Shown here piece after piece: positions 38,474 through 49,247 of a stretch of 64,000 nt of DNA. The stretch's first letter is position 1. Every line of letters starts with the position of its first letter. This stretch comes from Apoderus coryli (Eukaryota > Arthropoda > Insecta > Coleoptera > Attelabidae): positions 8,928,001 through 8,992,000 of the forward strand of contig OU452210.1 of the NCBI GenBank assembly GCA_911728435.2. Reading direction: 5' to 3'. A program made the translations under genes and the position numbers. Under the pieces are notes generated by a model, which had not been told where the DNA came from, did not search any database, and saw nothing but the letters and a program-made list of their open reading frames with translations.

Positions 38474-38749
38474 ATGTTTCTTGTTTACGTGATAAAAATT
38501 CAACACGTTCTAGAGGTTCAAGAAAGTGTTAAATTCACAGATCTAGAAACCCTTCCTAGATCTGTGGTTAAATTAAATTCGCTTGCAATTGAATTCGATG
38601 ATAGATTTATATTAAAAGCGGACGAAGACAAATATCCGGAATCGACATACCTGGTCAAGAACAGGTTGAACTTGAACCAGAAACTCATGAAGAAGCCACC
38701 GCCACACATGAACCGTTCATCAGATCAGATTTATCTCCTGAAGATTTAA
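38474..38749 (+). other. unrecognised open frame, 91 codons
   Basis: The frame is free of stops for 91 codons and is compositionally protein-like (acidic, with a R-F-I-L-K-A-D-E-D-K-Y segment). After about 38640 a second frame reads as a run of acidic P/E/T/H-rich residues, suggesting a frameshift. It may be part of an old transposon protein, since LINE and Tc1 fragments follow. I cannot assign it. Confidence 0.2.
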
Positions 38750-38879
38750 AGGCTAGTTTCTGCAAAATTATTTGCCGAAAAAAAACCTAGTACTAGACCA
38801 AGCAAGGTTAGCGTTTCGTGGAAATTCTACAATGTCTACAAATATATGCCTAATGTACTTATTGGTCTACCAAAGTTGG

Positions 38880-39075
38880 ATTCCAACAAATAAAGGATGG
38901 ACGTAAAGCTTTTGACGAAGTTGATCACCCAAAAACTCATTTGCTTTGGTTTCAGTGCTACTACCTTATGCCTAATTAAATCCTATATTAATGAGAGAGG
39001 TTAATTTCTGTGGGAATCGGTTAATTATGTAGTACTATCAGGAGATCCCCAGGTACGAGAGAATCTGGCAAATAA
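38880..39075 (+). pseudogene. LINE reverse transcriptase palm remnant
   Basis: Reads D-G-R-K-A-F-D-E-V-D-H-P-K-T-H, the 'L-R-K-A-F-D-x-V-D-H' block containing the first catalytic aspartate of the reverse transcriptase. It is followed at the right distance (about 39040) by a degenerate G-D-P-Q segment. Stops interrupt it. Confidence 0.5.
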
Positions 39076-39414
39076 TTTTAAAATGCAAACTAGGGTGTCT
39101 TCTAATAGGTCACTTTGGTTATTTAATTTATTTAAACAATCAAACACCATCCGCCACTGCTGAAAGTTTCAATCACAACATGCTCGTTAGTTTAGCTACC
39201 ATAATGATATTTTTTGTCGAAGTAAAAAAACCCAAACACACGAAGAAAATCAAATCGCAGGTTTCAATAATAAACATTTAATGGTATCTCCTGAAAAGAA
39301 ACTCATCTTTTCGAAAAACACTCTTTCATAATCCTAATCTCTTCATGTTATTTTTCTATAGGCTATATATGATGGGTATATAGGAAAAAAAGGAAAGAAA
39401 GTGAAACACGAGGT

Positions 39415-39585
39415 ATGTTTAAATCTGACATAGAAGCGAAAGAATCTTTTCAGTATCTGGATTGAAAGAAAGTTGTTTTAAAAAGTGATGAGAAAATTGA
39501 GCTTGGGAACGCGTTTTTGATCGCCGGTAACATTAGACACTGGAGACCGATTCGTTACAAGCAAAATAAAAAAGGACTCATCACG
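39415..39585 (+). pseudogene. Tc1-like transposase remnant
   Basis: Near 39465-39510 the frame reads K-K-V-V-L-K-S-D-E-K-I-E-L-G-N-A, resembling the Tc1 'V-L-F/W-S-D-E-S-K-F-E-L-F-G' block that holds the first catalytic aspartate. R-H-W-R-P-I-R-Y then matches 'R-x-V-W-R-x-P'. A stop and the lack of flanking domains show decay. Confidence 0.4.
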
Positions 39586-39859
39586 TGTATATGCCTTTTG
39601 AAAATATTTGGAATAGGGAGAGGAATATAGGTGTCTGTAATTAACACTGAATCAAAACGAACCTTTAATTCATTAAATAAATAAGTTTTTGAAATTATTG
39701 ACAAGTTTTATGGTATCTAGTAATAATAGCCCTGTCTCTATAATCAATGCTATACCAAAATTATTAACCAAACACTGAAAGCTTATTTTGGAGCCTCTTT
39801 TATAGACCAAGAGTTCGATTTTTTCAATAGGTTTGACAAGGCGGATCATCGACTGGCTG

Positions 39860-40290
39860 GGTTGCATCTTGACAGATAAATCCCAGATTGTTCCTTATTG
39901 AATGAGTTCCATCCCAAAATGATTAACGGACCGTCAGGTGCACCCCAAGAGTCACACTTGGGGCTGCTTTTATTTAATGTATTTGTAAATATATTTGCAG
40001 TTGTTTTATATACAGTAAAATCTCTAAGTATTTTCTGTTTCGAAACCTGGAAGGCTGCCAGACTGCAATATTTTCCATTCTGGTGTACGCCAGGTCCCAT
40101 TCTTGTTTCCAACTATTTTCTCTACTCCTTCTGCTTTTACATACAAAAAGACGAAACTGATTTCCTCTCCAGATGTCTCTTAGGAGTAATGGATCCTTTA
40201 ACGCAAAATCAGATTGACTCTGTTAACAGAGATCTTTGTTGTGCTCGCTACGCTGATGATACTTAGATATATTCAACCTCCTGATTTTGC
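39860..40290 (+). pseudogene. Jockey-type reverse transcriptase remnant with catalytic box
   Basis: The open frame 39898-40266 starts with S-G-A-P-Q-E-S-H-L-G-L-L-L-F-N-V-F-V-N, a degenerate form of 'S-G-V-P-Q-G-S-x-L-G-P-L-L-F-x-x-F-I-N-D'. It ends at L-C-C-A-R-Y-A-D-D-T, which carries the Y-A-D-D polymerase box. About 80 residues lie between the blocks, more than the 20-50 usual for this family. An insertion at about 40000-40180 is therefore likely. A stop follows directly after Y-A-D-D-T. Confidence 0.6.
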
Positions 40291-40439
40291 AGAGACTGAT
40301 TGAGTAATCAAGTCTGCTTGATTTACAAAAAGCACAAGTTTTAAACTCGTAATTTGAAATTAATTATGAACAGAAAGAGAAAAAAAAGGTATAGGATTTG
40401 AGAATTTAGTCCAATATCGTAAAAACTAAGTATTTCAAT

Positions 40440-41080
40440 TCAATTCAAAACTTTATTGTTCCCAAAACATACAGTTTTCTAACAATGAGTTTGGTTTAGT
40501 AATACAATAAGTAATATAATATCAATACAACGATCATCCTATCCAATGAACAAATATAGGCAAAACAAAAAGCAAAACAGAAAAAAAAACCATCAAATAA
40601 TAATTTGAGAACGAAAAGTAAAAAGAGAATAAAAACAAACAACAATTCATTCCTACTCGTTTATAATAAATGATGAACCAAGTCATCAAAGGATGATACC
40701 GCGGTCTATGCCGACCTAATTGGGGCGTAAATTGGGCATTCGAACAGGATGTGATATAAAGTTTCCTGGACATTTAGATTACATATGGTACACGTCTCTC
40801 TTGGTCTGATCAGATAAACTGAGCCTTTATTTGTGAGATACAAGATTCAAGCCAACCCAATAGCCAGCTAAGCTTTATTTGTGATGTTACAGGCTGCATT
40901 TTGAAATAATGTAGAGTTAGAAAAGCGGATGCCAAGATACATGAATTGATTAATTTGATCAATAGGTTCGCTTTTGTAGTAAAATAGTGTGTTTTGTTTG
41001 AAAAATAACCACTTACGAATAGTCGTATGATTGGCAGGACTTGTATACAGAATATTAGGTATAGGACAGATATTCATAAT
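40440..41080 (-). pseudogene. LINE 3' fragment: thumb, zinc knuckle and tail
   Basis: Minus-strand frame 41077-40868 contains F-M-Y-L-G-I-R-F-S-N-S, the 'F-x-Y-L-G' thumb motif after the reverse transcriptase. Further 3', at about 40795-40710, comes C-T-I-C, then E-T-L-Y-H-I-L-F-E-C-P, a C-x2-C-x9-H-x4-C zinc knuckle typical of R1/I-type ORF2 C-termini. The fragment ends near 40440 with an 'aataaagttttgaattgaattg' tail. An in-frame stop after the knuckle and small frameshifts make it a pseudogene. It differs in type from the Jockey fragments nearby. Confidence 0.6.
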
Positions 41081-41854
41081 TTGAACTTGAGACGCAGGGG
41101 ATTGTTAGCCTTACCAGGGCATAAATCTGCTCTTTTAAGACGAAATTTTACTACCAAAATGGATTGTACAATGAATTGCAGGCGCGATTTCAAATCATGA
41201 CCTTTAAGTAATAAAATTCAAAGCACAATTAACATCTAATATATTTATATGATGATAGACGTATGAACCTCTGAAAATTTATTATTTTCAGTTCAATTAG
41301 ACTATTACAGTACACATACGAGAGTGCCATTAATCCCCAGGACCTCTCCATAAATAGGTGCACATTTATTTGCTAAGTTTCCACATATCAAAAGATCAAT
41401 AGACATAAAAACAACCTGCATGAATCTTCTACAACAATATTCATGAAATTGTGTCCATTTCTCTATTGAATTTCCAACTTACAACGACCGTCTGTTGACG
41501 CTTCTCTGTCTCAAATAATTGAGAAATATCGCTAGTAGTTAACCTAGTTTGCTTTTGAAAGCCATGCGAATATATATTCCATAGAGAATAAGAGGACATA
41601 ATACTACAATTATGCTATCTCACAATGCTATTTAGTACAATATAGTTGAAAAATATGTTTTAGTTGTTGAGTGTGTTAATGTTGTTTTAGTTATTATTCA
41701 AAATTTAGAAATGGAAACAAGGTAGCGGAAAATAAGGACTTTAGATGTACGTTATGTTCTGTGCGGTAAGTTTTACCAAAAATAGAATATGCAAAAAGGT
41801 TTTAAAAATTTCCTGTTTCGTCTAAAAAAAGTGATTGTAGTTCTCCTGATTGTC
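41081..41854. other. no gene seen
   Basis: The first 120 bp may still belong to the minus-strand LINE fragment. The rest is AT-rich with nothing recognised. Confidence 0.35.
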
Positions 41855-42118
41855 TCATGATTCTTTAATACCTGCAAAATTATTAATACGTCGAATTAGT
41901 GCCCAACTAAAATCGATCATAACTGGACACAAACCAATTAACTCATCATCAGCAATAGGCTGAGAGTCTATCTCAACACTATTAAAAAAGTGAACAAATG
42001 TGTGATCGAGAGCATAATTTAATAAATAAGAGTCTGAAATTTTTGCCCAGCTCTCGTATATGAGCCTCAGCTTTACAATACTTTCAGAGTTGAAAATAAA
42101 GTAAGCAATCTTCTCCAA
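41855..42118 (-). other. unrecognised open frame, 87 codons
   Basis: A balanced-composition frame starting M-E-K-I-A-Y-F-I-F and ending in TGA after F-A-G-I-K-E-S. It contains no low-complexity run and reads like real protein, but I recognise no domain and see no splice partners. It could be an exon or part of a decayed element. Confidence 0.2.
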
Positions 42119-42569
42119 ATTAAAATATAACAGTATCGTTATGCAATGTTATGTTATAAGCCCTATACATATCGTAACATTAAGGTAAGCCACCTTTTTG
42201 TAATATGCTGTTCAAAACATTAATTTAAAATAAAATGAGATTGTCATGGTGGGTGTATGTAAAATTTTAACAAAACAGATTAAACTTTTTTTACCAAAAA
42301 AGGTAATTATGAAATGGCAAAGAGCCAAAATGTCTTCAAGGCTGAAATAAAGCGAGTGTGCCGGTGTATTTTTTTGTTGTAGGAAAACAACAATCTGTGA
42401 TAATTCATGTGCGAAATAAATATATAACGATAAAAGGTTTTTCACATTCTAAAAATTACATTTTTACAGCCTGAAGGTTTAGGTATAATTTTTACCATCT
42501 CATTACTTCGACAGTGTATCAGCAAAACTTATTTTGTTAGTAGGTAGATTGGTGATAGAAAAATATATA
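42119..42569. other. no gene seen
   Basis: AT-rich flank up to the TA target of the DD41D transposon. Confidence 0.4.
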
Positions 42570-42921
42570 CAGGGTGGTCCAACGAAAAGTTTGCACCTAG
42601 CTTTTCTCTTTTTTTTGTAGTCGAATGCGAAAATGCTCGGACACGTCGATTTTGCTTTTGAGGGGGACACATTTTAAACATATTTTTCGATCTGCGCCTT
42701 TAACCCCCTAGCGGGGGTGAGTAACAACCCTAAAATTTTAAATGGAAAGAGGGGTCTAATGACATATCATTTGAAAGGACACAAAATTGTCTTTCTAATG
42801 ATACCCTATTTGTCGAATTTTACTAAAACAGTTAATACGAAAACGACTTTAAAGACATTAAGCCGATAATTTTGGTATTAATGAGAAATACAAATAAGTT
42901 TTAATTATTGCGAGTGAAAAC
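42570..42921 (+). repeat. left terminal inverted repeat of the DD41D element
   Basis: Pairs with 44292-44628. It contains a 15-nt segment near 42810-42827 absent from the other arm. The subterminal palindrome CCCCCTAGCGGGGG lies within it (about 42707-42720). Confidence 0.9.
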
Positions 42922-43013
42922 ACCTGCAATCGTTAGTACATTCCAATGTTTGTTAGTTTTAACATTGCTTTGTAAAAAAAGTAAACAAGCTGTTAAATTG
43001 ATTTATTAAAACG

Positions 43014-44126
43014 TTACATTAACAAATGTTGAAAATGTGACCCATTTGATTCCATACAATAATACAGATTTTGTTCAAATCTATTTCTAACATTTTGTAG
43101 CATATCAGGTGTTATGTTTCTGCACTCTTCTGTAATGCGTTGGCGAAGATCTTCTATGGACTCGGGCTTCGTGGCAAAACATTTATTTTTTAAGTGCCCC
43201 CAAAGAAAAAAGTCTAAAGGCGATAAATCCGGTGACCTGGCAGGCCATTCAATTGGGCCCCTCCTTCCAATCCACCGTCCAGGGAACCGGTCATCTAAGA
43301 ACTGTCTTACAGGAGCCACATAGTGCGGAGGTGCTCCATCTTGCTGGAAATAAAGCCGATCAGCAGTATGATTTTGGTCATCTTCTATTATTTGTGTTAT
43401 TAAAGGATCAATTGTGTCTTCAAGCATGTTTAGGTACACTTCACCAGTTAAATTTCCAGGAATAAAAAGTGGTCCTATAATATGATTTCCTAATATGCCA
43501 CACCAGACGTTTATTTTTTGAGGATACTGGGTATGAACCTCACGGAATAAATGTGGGTTACTGTCATCCCAGTAACGGCAATTGTGCCTATTTACAGCTC
43601 CATTCAAATAAAATGTGCATTCGTCGGAAAAACAAATGTTAAATAATAATTGCGGATCTTCAATTAAACGCTGGCTCATTGCTTCACAAAATTGCAGCCT
43701 TCTATCAGGATCATCCTCATTTAGTTCCTGTACTAATTTGATTTTGTACGGATGAAATTTGTACGCTTTTAAAATTCGTATTATGGACGAACGGGAGACA
43801 CCTGAGGCTTCAGCTAGTTGACGGGTACTTTGACTATGATCCATTTCAACATGCCCTAAAACAGCGACTTCCACAGCTTCATTTCTGATCGGTTTCTGCG
43901 GCTGGTGTTTTACATTACAGACAGATCCGGTATCTACAAACTTTTTAACTAACTTGCCAACGTACACATCATTCACATTTTTATCGGGATGTCTCTCATT
44001 AAATAAGCGAGCCGTAAGTCTAGCACTACTATTATTTTGAAAATAAAGTTTAACAATTTCAACTCGTTCTAGAATGGAATAAATCATTTTGTACGGTAAA
44101 AGTAAAATAACTTGAGAAGCAACCAA
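43014..44126 (-). CDS. DD41D mariner-superfamily transposase, 370 residues
   Basis: Cuts out and reinserts the surrounding element at TA sites. Residues about 14-125 form the paired helix-turn-helix DNA-binding part (I-L-E-R-V-E-I-V-K-L-Y-F, then S-G-V-S-R-S-S-I-I-R-I-L). The catalytic triad is D168 in F-S-D-E-C-T-F, D263 in Q-Q-D-G-A-P-P-H and D305 in S-P-D-L-S-P-L-D-F-F. Forty-one residues separate the last two, which defines the DD41D class ('rosa'-type) as opposed to mariner DD34D. N-V-W-C-G-I-L-G-N-H-I-I-G-P is the usual segment between. Length is full for the family and there is no stop or frameshift. M14 (at 44087) is an alternative start, and the more usual one for such proteins. It lies wholly between the inverted repeats. 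Confidence 0.92.
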   Translation of the reverse strand: MVASQVILLLPYKMIYSILERVEIVKLYFQNNSSARLTARLFNERHPDKNVNDVYVGKLVKKFVDTGSVCNVKHQPQKPIRNEAVEVAVLGHVEMDHSQSTRQLAEASGVSRSSIIRILKAYKFHPYKIKLVQELNEDDPDRRLQFCEAMSQRLIEDPQLLFNICFSDECTFYLNGAVNRHNCRYWDDSNPHLFREVHTQYPQKINVWCGILGNHIIGPLFIPGNLTGEVYLNMLEDTIDPLITQIIEDDQNHTADRLYFQQDGAPPHYVAPVRQFLDDRFPGRWIGRRGPIEWPARSPDLSPLDFFLWGHLKNKCFATKPESIEDLRQRITEECRNITPDMLQNVRNRFEQNLYYCMESNGSHFQHLLM

Positions 44127-44291
44127 ACTGAATCAATGAAAAGACTAAAATAAACGGTGTAAATTCTTTTCCTACACGTATCTGCAGTTTTTATTTCAAC
44201 AAAAAACGCAAACGATTAGTGAGGAATTTAGTTCTGATAAATAAGATAGTGTTTTTGAAATCCCGTAAATAATTTAGAAATGATTGTAGTT

Positions 44292-44628
44292 GTTTTCAGT
44301 CGTAATAATTAAAACTTATTTGTATTTCTCATTAATACCAAAATTATCGGCTTAATGTCTTTAAAGTCGTTTTCGTATTAACTGTTTGTTAGGGTATCAT
44401 TAGAAAGACAATTTTGTGTCTTTTCAAATGATATGTCATTAGACCCCTCTTTCCATTTAAAATTTTAGGGTTGTTACTCACCCCCGCTAGGGGGTTAAAG
44501 GCGCAGATCGAAAAATATGTTTAAAATGTGTCCCCCTCAAAAGCAAAATCGACGTGTCCGAGCATTTTCGCATTCGACTACAAAAAAAAGAGAAAAGCTA
44601 GGTGCAAACTTTTCGTTGGACCACCCTG
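44292..44628 (-). repeat. right terminal inverted repeat of the DD41D element
   Basis: Reverse complement of 42570-42921 apart from a few substitutions and a 15-nt indel. Confidence 0.9.
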
Positions 44629-44764
44629 TATCTCTAGCATATTGTCACAAAAAGAATCATGTCACAAATAATATAAGTACCTATGAGAATATCAATTTAA
44701 AGGAAAAATAAATAAAGGTTAGAGAGGGGTTTGATATTTGTTGATTGAATTATTTTGGCTTCAA

Positions 44765-44791
44765 TAATTTACTCGCTTGGCTCGTAGAGCT
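44765..44791 (+). repeat. 27-bp word shared with 24991-25017
   Basis: One mismatch to the copy at 24991-25017; see that entry. Confidence 0.6.
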
Positions 44792-44890
44792 GCAGCTGAT
44801 CTTTTTCGGTAATTTTGACTGATTGTGACTGAATTTTATGAAATCTAGCACATGTTTTGCATTTGAAGAAAATTGTGTTAACGCCATTTT

Positions 44891-45088
44891 ACACAGGGTG
44901 TTTTCTTACTCTATCTTTTAATCGATTTGATTCCATTCTTCAATTAGAACCTCACTAAGCTGCTGTAAATTTGTTGGAGTTGGTACTCGAGATCGTCTTT
45001 TCGTCCCAAGAGCATCCCAAACATGCTCAATTGGGTTTAGGTCTGGGCTTAGGGCAGGCCAATTTACTACTGGGATTTCAGACGATGT
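44891..45088 (-). pseudogene. Tc1-like transposase C-terminal remnant with terminus
   Basis: The minus-strand frame reads V-V-N-W-P-A-L-S-P-D-L-N-P-I-E-H-V-W-D, which carries the last catalytic aspartate or glutamate region of Tc1 transposases ('W-P-A-x-S-P-D-L-N-P-I-E-H-x-W-D'). L-Q-Q-L-S-E-V-L-I-E-E-W-N follows. The frame stops at 44918, earlier than usual. Downstream, ACACAGGGTG at 44891-44900 looks like the element terminus. The 5' part of the gene is absent; at about 45090 the sequence changes to LINE reverse transcriptase. Confidence 0.6.
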
Positions 45089-45089
45089 G

Positions 45090-45258
45090 TTTTTTTTTTG
45101 AGTGGATAGATTATTTTGGCGGTGCGTGTAGATTCTGCATTTATTATTTGGAAAGCGTTAAGATGATCTTGAAAATTAAAAGTTAAAAAATATCTGGCTG
45201 TCATCTACATAAACTTGCGCAATCGGTAAACAATATTTTAATAATGTCAGATATAGTA
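45090..45258 (-). pseudogene. LINE reverse transcriptase, catalytic-box half
   Basis: The minus strand reads Q-V-Y-V-D-D-S-Q-I-F-F, the Y-x-D-D polymerase box with its usual flank, preceded by K-Y-C-L-P-I-A. This is the direct continuation, across the 354-bp inverted-repeat element at 45259-45612, of the G-V-P-Q-G-S half at 45613-45715. Stops occur after the catalytic box. Confidence 0.6.
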
Positions 45259-45612
45259 CGATGTGTCCACGTATAGAGTTTGGAAGAGGAAAAACTTTTT
45301 TATTTTTCGGTTTAGAAGAAAAAGTCATTCTTTATAAAAACGTCTGCTTGTGTCGAAACTACAATTTCAAATACCAAATTTACGATTACTATACAGGGTA
45401 TATCAAAAATAACATTTTTAATGATGTTGATTTTTTTGTTTTTTTTTTAATTTTATGAAAATATTTTCAAAACCGTGTATAGTAATCGTAAATTTGGCAT
45501 TTGAAATTGTAGTTTCGACCCAAGCTGACGTTTTTATAAAGAATGACTTTTTCTTCTAAATCGACAAATAAAAAAGTTTTTTCTCTTCCAAACTCTATCC
45601 GTGGACACATTG
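45259..45612. mobile_element. 354-bp hairpin MITE inserted in a LINE
   Basis: Near-complete inverted repeat: the left arm from 45259 (CGATGTGTCCACG) pairs with the right arm ending at 45612 (CGTGGACACATTG). Similarity extends about 140 nt inward on each side, around a centre of about 80 nt rich in T. TA flanks at 45257-45258 and 45613-45614 indicate TA target duplication, as for Tc1/mariner-type MITEs. It separates two halves of one reverse transcriptase. Removing it with one TA leaves the two halves in the same frame, which fixes the boundaries. Confidence 0.85.
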
Positions 45613-45715
45613 TATATTAAGAATAACAGGGGTCCCAGGATAGAACCCTGAGGGACTCCAGAGAGAACTTGGCTATTTTCAAAACAGATATCTATTATTA
45701 GAGATGTCTTGAATA
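45613..45715 (-). pseudogene. LINE reverse transcriptase, G-V-P-Q-G-S half
   Basis: The minus strand reads F-E-N-S-Q-V-L-S, then G-V-P-Q-G-S-I-L-G-P-L-L-F-L-I, the perfectly preserved palm block of Jockey/CR1-type reverse transcriptases. The hairpin MITE follows immediately. Sequence upstream of about 45715 is not recognisably coding. Confidence 0.65.
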
Positions 45716-46229
45716 TTCAATTAAAAAAAAGGTACCCTTATAATATAAAAATTCGGGACAGGATATTAAGGCAGAGTTACTTACATTTACTGAATATGCC
45801 GATATACATTTAATGCTCAACAGTAATACAATAAATAAAAATGGTTATAATATACCTACCAGTTATTAATCTATGCCTACAAGCTTTCCCAAAGCTCATA
45901 GAGTGTGATTTTAATCATATATGTAATTCAATCCGCTGCTTCCTATGTGCTGCAAAGTACTTACATACTCTTGTTTATACTGAAAATCTACTTAACCAGA
46001 GATGCATGGAGTTGAAGTGTAGTTTTCTTTTCCGCGTATGCTTTTAGTTGGAAGACTTCCATTATCTGTTTTATCATTAACTCACAACGGATTTGAAACT
46101 CATTATGACATACAAATTATTATGTTTTATGTCATCCTATAAATATGTGACTAGCAATTTGCCTAAAATATCTGAACAAATATTTATGAAGCAATCAAAT
46201 AATTGTTTAAAAATTCAGGTAAACCTACC

Positions 46230-46345
46230 GGAAGAAGACAATGACCCGTTCTTCCTTACGGCTATTTTTGTGGTTGATTATTGAATGCTGCATTCTTCTG
46301 ACCTAGCACCATCTAACTAACCAAATTTCCATTTAATAATAATAA
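46230..46345 (+). pseudogene. mariner transposase catalytic-region remnant
   Basis: The frame reads D-N-D-P-F-F-L-T-A-I-F-V-V-D-Y and, after a stop, M-L-H-S-S-D-L-A-P-S-N. It resembles mariner 'D-N-A-R-P-H ... P-H-P-x-Y-S-P-D-L-A-P-S-D', but the last catalytic aspartate is asparagine and the spacing is shortened. An (AAT)n microsatellite follows at about 46336-46352. Confidence 0.4.
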
Positions 46346-49236
46346 TAATAAATTGTTTTAAGTATGAAAAGCAAACTGCTGCTCATGAAGGTGAAGTCTA
46401 GCTCAGAGTTACTCTACTGAACCGAACTATGGATATGACTTCGTTTTATTAATTTAGTTATAATTGGAGCAGGGCTAGATGAATCGTTGAAAATATAGAC
46501 CAAACCAAAGATTCACAGAAATATTTCCGCAAACTAGTATTAGAATAAAGAAGTTTCAAACCAAAGAACGACTTTTGTATTAATTTTGTAACATAATCAC
46601 GACATCTGAAATCAGTATCCAAGAGAATACCTGTTGTATATTTTGTTTATGGTTATGGATCTCGATAGCTTCTCAAATATTATTATCAAAAGGTTGTTTC
46701 TAATTTTCCAACATGTTTAAATCGAGAAAATATGATGCTACAGCATATTGTTTTTGAACTAGAAAATTCCGTAACATTCTTAGTAGCATTTACAACACTA
46801 AAATCAAAAAATAATGTTTACGATGTAAACACAACGGCTATGGTAGAACAAGGAATTTCCATAAAGCTGATATAGCAGTACACTTTCTACTATAATACCA
46901 GCAGGCAGCTTGGTGTAGCGGATTGTAGCAAACAATGAATAAAAGTAATATCAACAGAGAAAAGGAGAAGCATAATAATATGTACATAACTAGTGAATAA
47001 CACAGGATATATGGTACAAACTTTTGTTTAATTTTTAAATGGAACACTGAGTATATTTTAGGCTAATAAGATAAGTTTAGACCTTATCGAACATCTTCTC
47101 GATAATTCTCTAATGCAAGCGATAGGAAGCTAAGAATATCTACAGTTCGTAGTGATATTAAAAAAAATTAAAAGTAAATTCAACTTCTTATTCTTTCATA
47201 ATAGGGACTGATGAAGCCCGCATATCCAGCACAGGAGTCTTTAACAGGCATAATGGAATGGTACATAATAAAAGGGGTCAAGGGAAATTTCGATTTAATT
47301 GTAGTTGTTTCATAAAACATAACAAATTGGTTTCTTGCATATTTGAAATTACACTGACTGTAATTTAATTTATTGAGATAAAGCAACTAAAACTACAAGT
47401 TTTTTGTCTTGTATTTTTTTCATACGAGATAAAAATTGAAAACTTTTTCCAACATACCAAGAATATTGCGAATAATTCAACTAAAAATCAGTAACGTTGA
47501 TGTTATCTGACTATGCGAATCATTTTGAATCTGCAAATTTGTTGAGGTCCCTTGTCGTTGTACACTGAAAAATTTGCTCAACGTATGGCTCCTGATAATG
47601 AAGGGATAACATTGGGATTTCGAGAATTGTGGGAGTTGATTAAATTAGGAAAAACCATTATTAACTTTCGTTTATGAATTACAGTCCGGTTATCTATAAT
47701 ACAAAATTTAAAACTATTTTTAGTTGTGAATAGGCGATAATGGTTTTAAGAAATATACTGAGTACGGCTTTCAATGATGATAAATTTGGGTTAATTTTTC
47801 TAAAACCGTAAACACGACATTTTTAAAACAATTCAAGTCAAAATTCAGGTGCATTTACAAAGAGATACCGCTTATCGAGACATGCAACAATAGAAGATAA
47901 TCGAGAAAGCGTATTACGGGAGCATCTATTCACGCATGTTTAAAAATTATTCTTACGAGGGCGGTAAAAATTGTAATTGTATATTCGTTGTTATTTAAAT
48001 TAAGTAGGTAACCATTGGTACATAGAAAGTTTTTTTATTTATTTTACAGAAAATTACTGATGTTTGATAAAAAAAAATGTAACAACGATATACTTACAAA
48101 AGCAAAATAAATTGAAAAAGTACAAAATTACATACTATACTTAACTAAGTATTTAATAAATGAAAACATAGGTATGAAACACAATATTTTAGCACATAAA
48201 AAATATAAAAGATATATTGGTAATATATATATTTTATATAGACCTTTAATCGATCAGCTATATTGTATATAAACTAGCTGCTTAGACCAAAATTAATATA
48301 CAGGGATAAAAAGTCAGCCTCCACGAAATATTATTTTCCACTTCTTTCGAATACAAAATTAATATAGTTTGATTAGAGTTTCTTATACTAATTATGTTCG
48401 TTTCATAGCATGGTAAAATCTAATATATCTGTTCCTTTTTTACCTGTCTTCTGCTTTCTGAAACCGAAAAAAATTACATGTCTATAAATTATTGTACAAT
48501 TTAATTTTAAGAATATAGCGGAAAACAAAGTTTTTGATCTAATTAATTAAAAATTAATCATTCTTATTTATTTCAGTAAAAACTATTTAATCTCATACAA
48601 GAAAGTACACTTGTGCATGCTGCAAGTCAACCGGTATAAATCAGAACCAATCGAGACGCCCAACTGCCTCCATAAAAGATGGCTACCGATGCTGAGCGAG
48701 ATATACAATATTTCGGGTAGATTTCATAGTGGTTTTACTGTCTCCCTTTAAAGATACTGTGACCTGGGCGTAAGAAAGTTAGAGTAACGATGGGCCAAGT
48801 GTTGGGGCAGATTATGTTGAGAAGTAGGCAAAATTGTATACGGATCGAAAAAATAATTGTCAAGCTTCAACAATTTGCCTCATTAGTTACTGAATGACCC
48901 TCGTATAACCTTAATATGTTACCCCAAAGCGCATTTGAGGGTTGGCGAGTATTACCATACGTTACGGAATTTATTAGGCCGAACTAGGGCCGCCTAGTGA
49001 AGGAGATAGTAAAAAGGAGTCATCTAGATGGTCGGAACGTGTCTGGTTGTAATTTACGAAAGATTGGTGTATTGAATATATTTTGTGGGCTCTAACTCTA
49101 GAGTTTCATTTTATTAACATACTGCTCCAATCAAAATGGGCTACTTCCTAAAAAAAATAATTGTTATTTATTTTAATCAATAATTAAGTACATAAGTTGG
49201 ATCGAAATGTACAACAGATTTTTTTAATTGTTTCAG
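46346..49236. other. no supported gene; upstream region and intron of the LRR gene
   Basis: Because the LRR exon begins at a splice acceptor (49236), at least one 5' exon should lie upstream, perhaps in this interval. A less AT-rich patch at about 48600-48800 includes a TATAAAT word at about 48634, but I cannot support a promoter or exon there. Confidence 0.35.
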
Positions 49237-49247
49237 GAATAGTAAAA

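Larger units (their letters stand above)
42570..44628 (-). mobile_element. intact DD41D mariner-superfamily transposon with long inverted repeats
   Basis: The 2,059-bp element begins CAGGGTGGTCC and ends GGACCACCCTG, and is flanked by TA on both sides (42568-42569, 44629-44630). The terminal inverted repeats run about 352 bp on the left (42570-42921) and 337 bp on the right (44292-44628). They differ by a handful of bases and one 15-nt indel. Classical mariner repeats are about 20-40 bp, so these are very long. The single transposase gene lies between them on the minus strand. Near-identical arms, an open transposase and TA flanks indicate a recent insertion that may still be active. Confidence 0.9.

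Noticed and set aside
43114..43465. Plus-strand open frames opposite the transposase gene
   Set aside because: They are antisense shadows of the minus-strand DD41D transposase.
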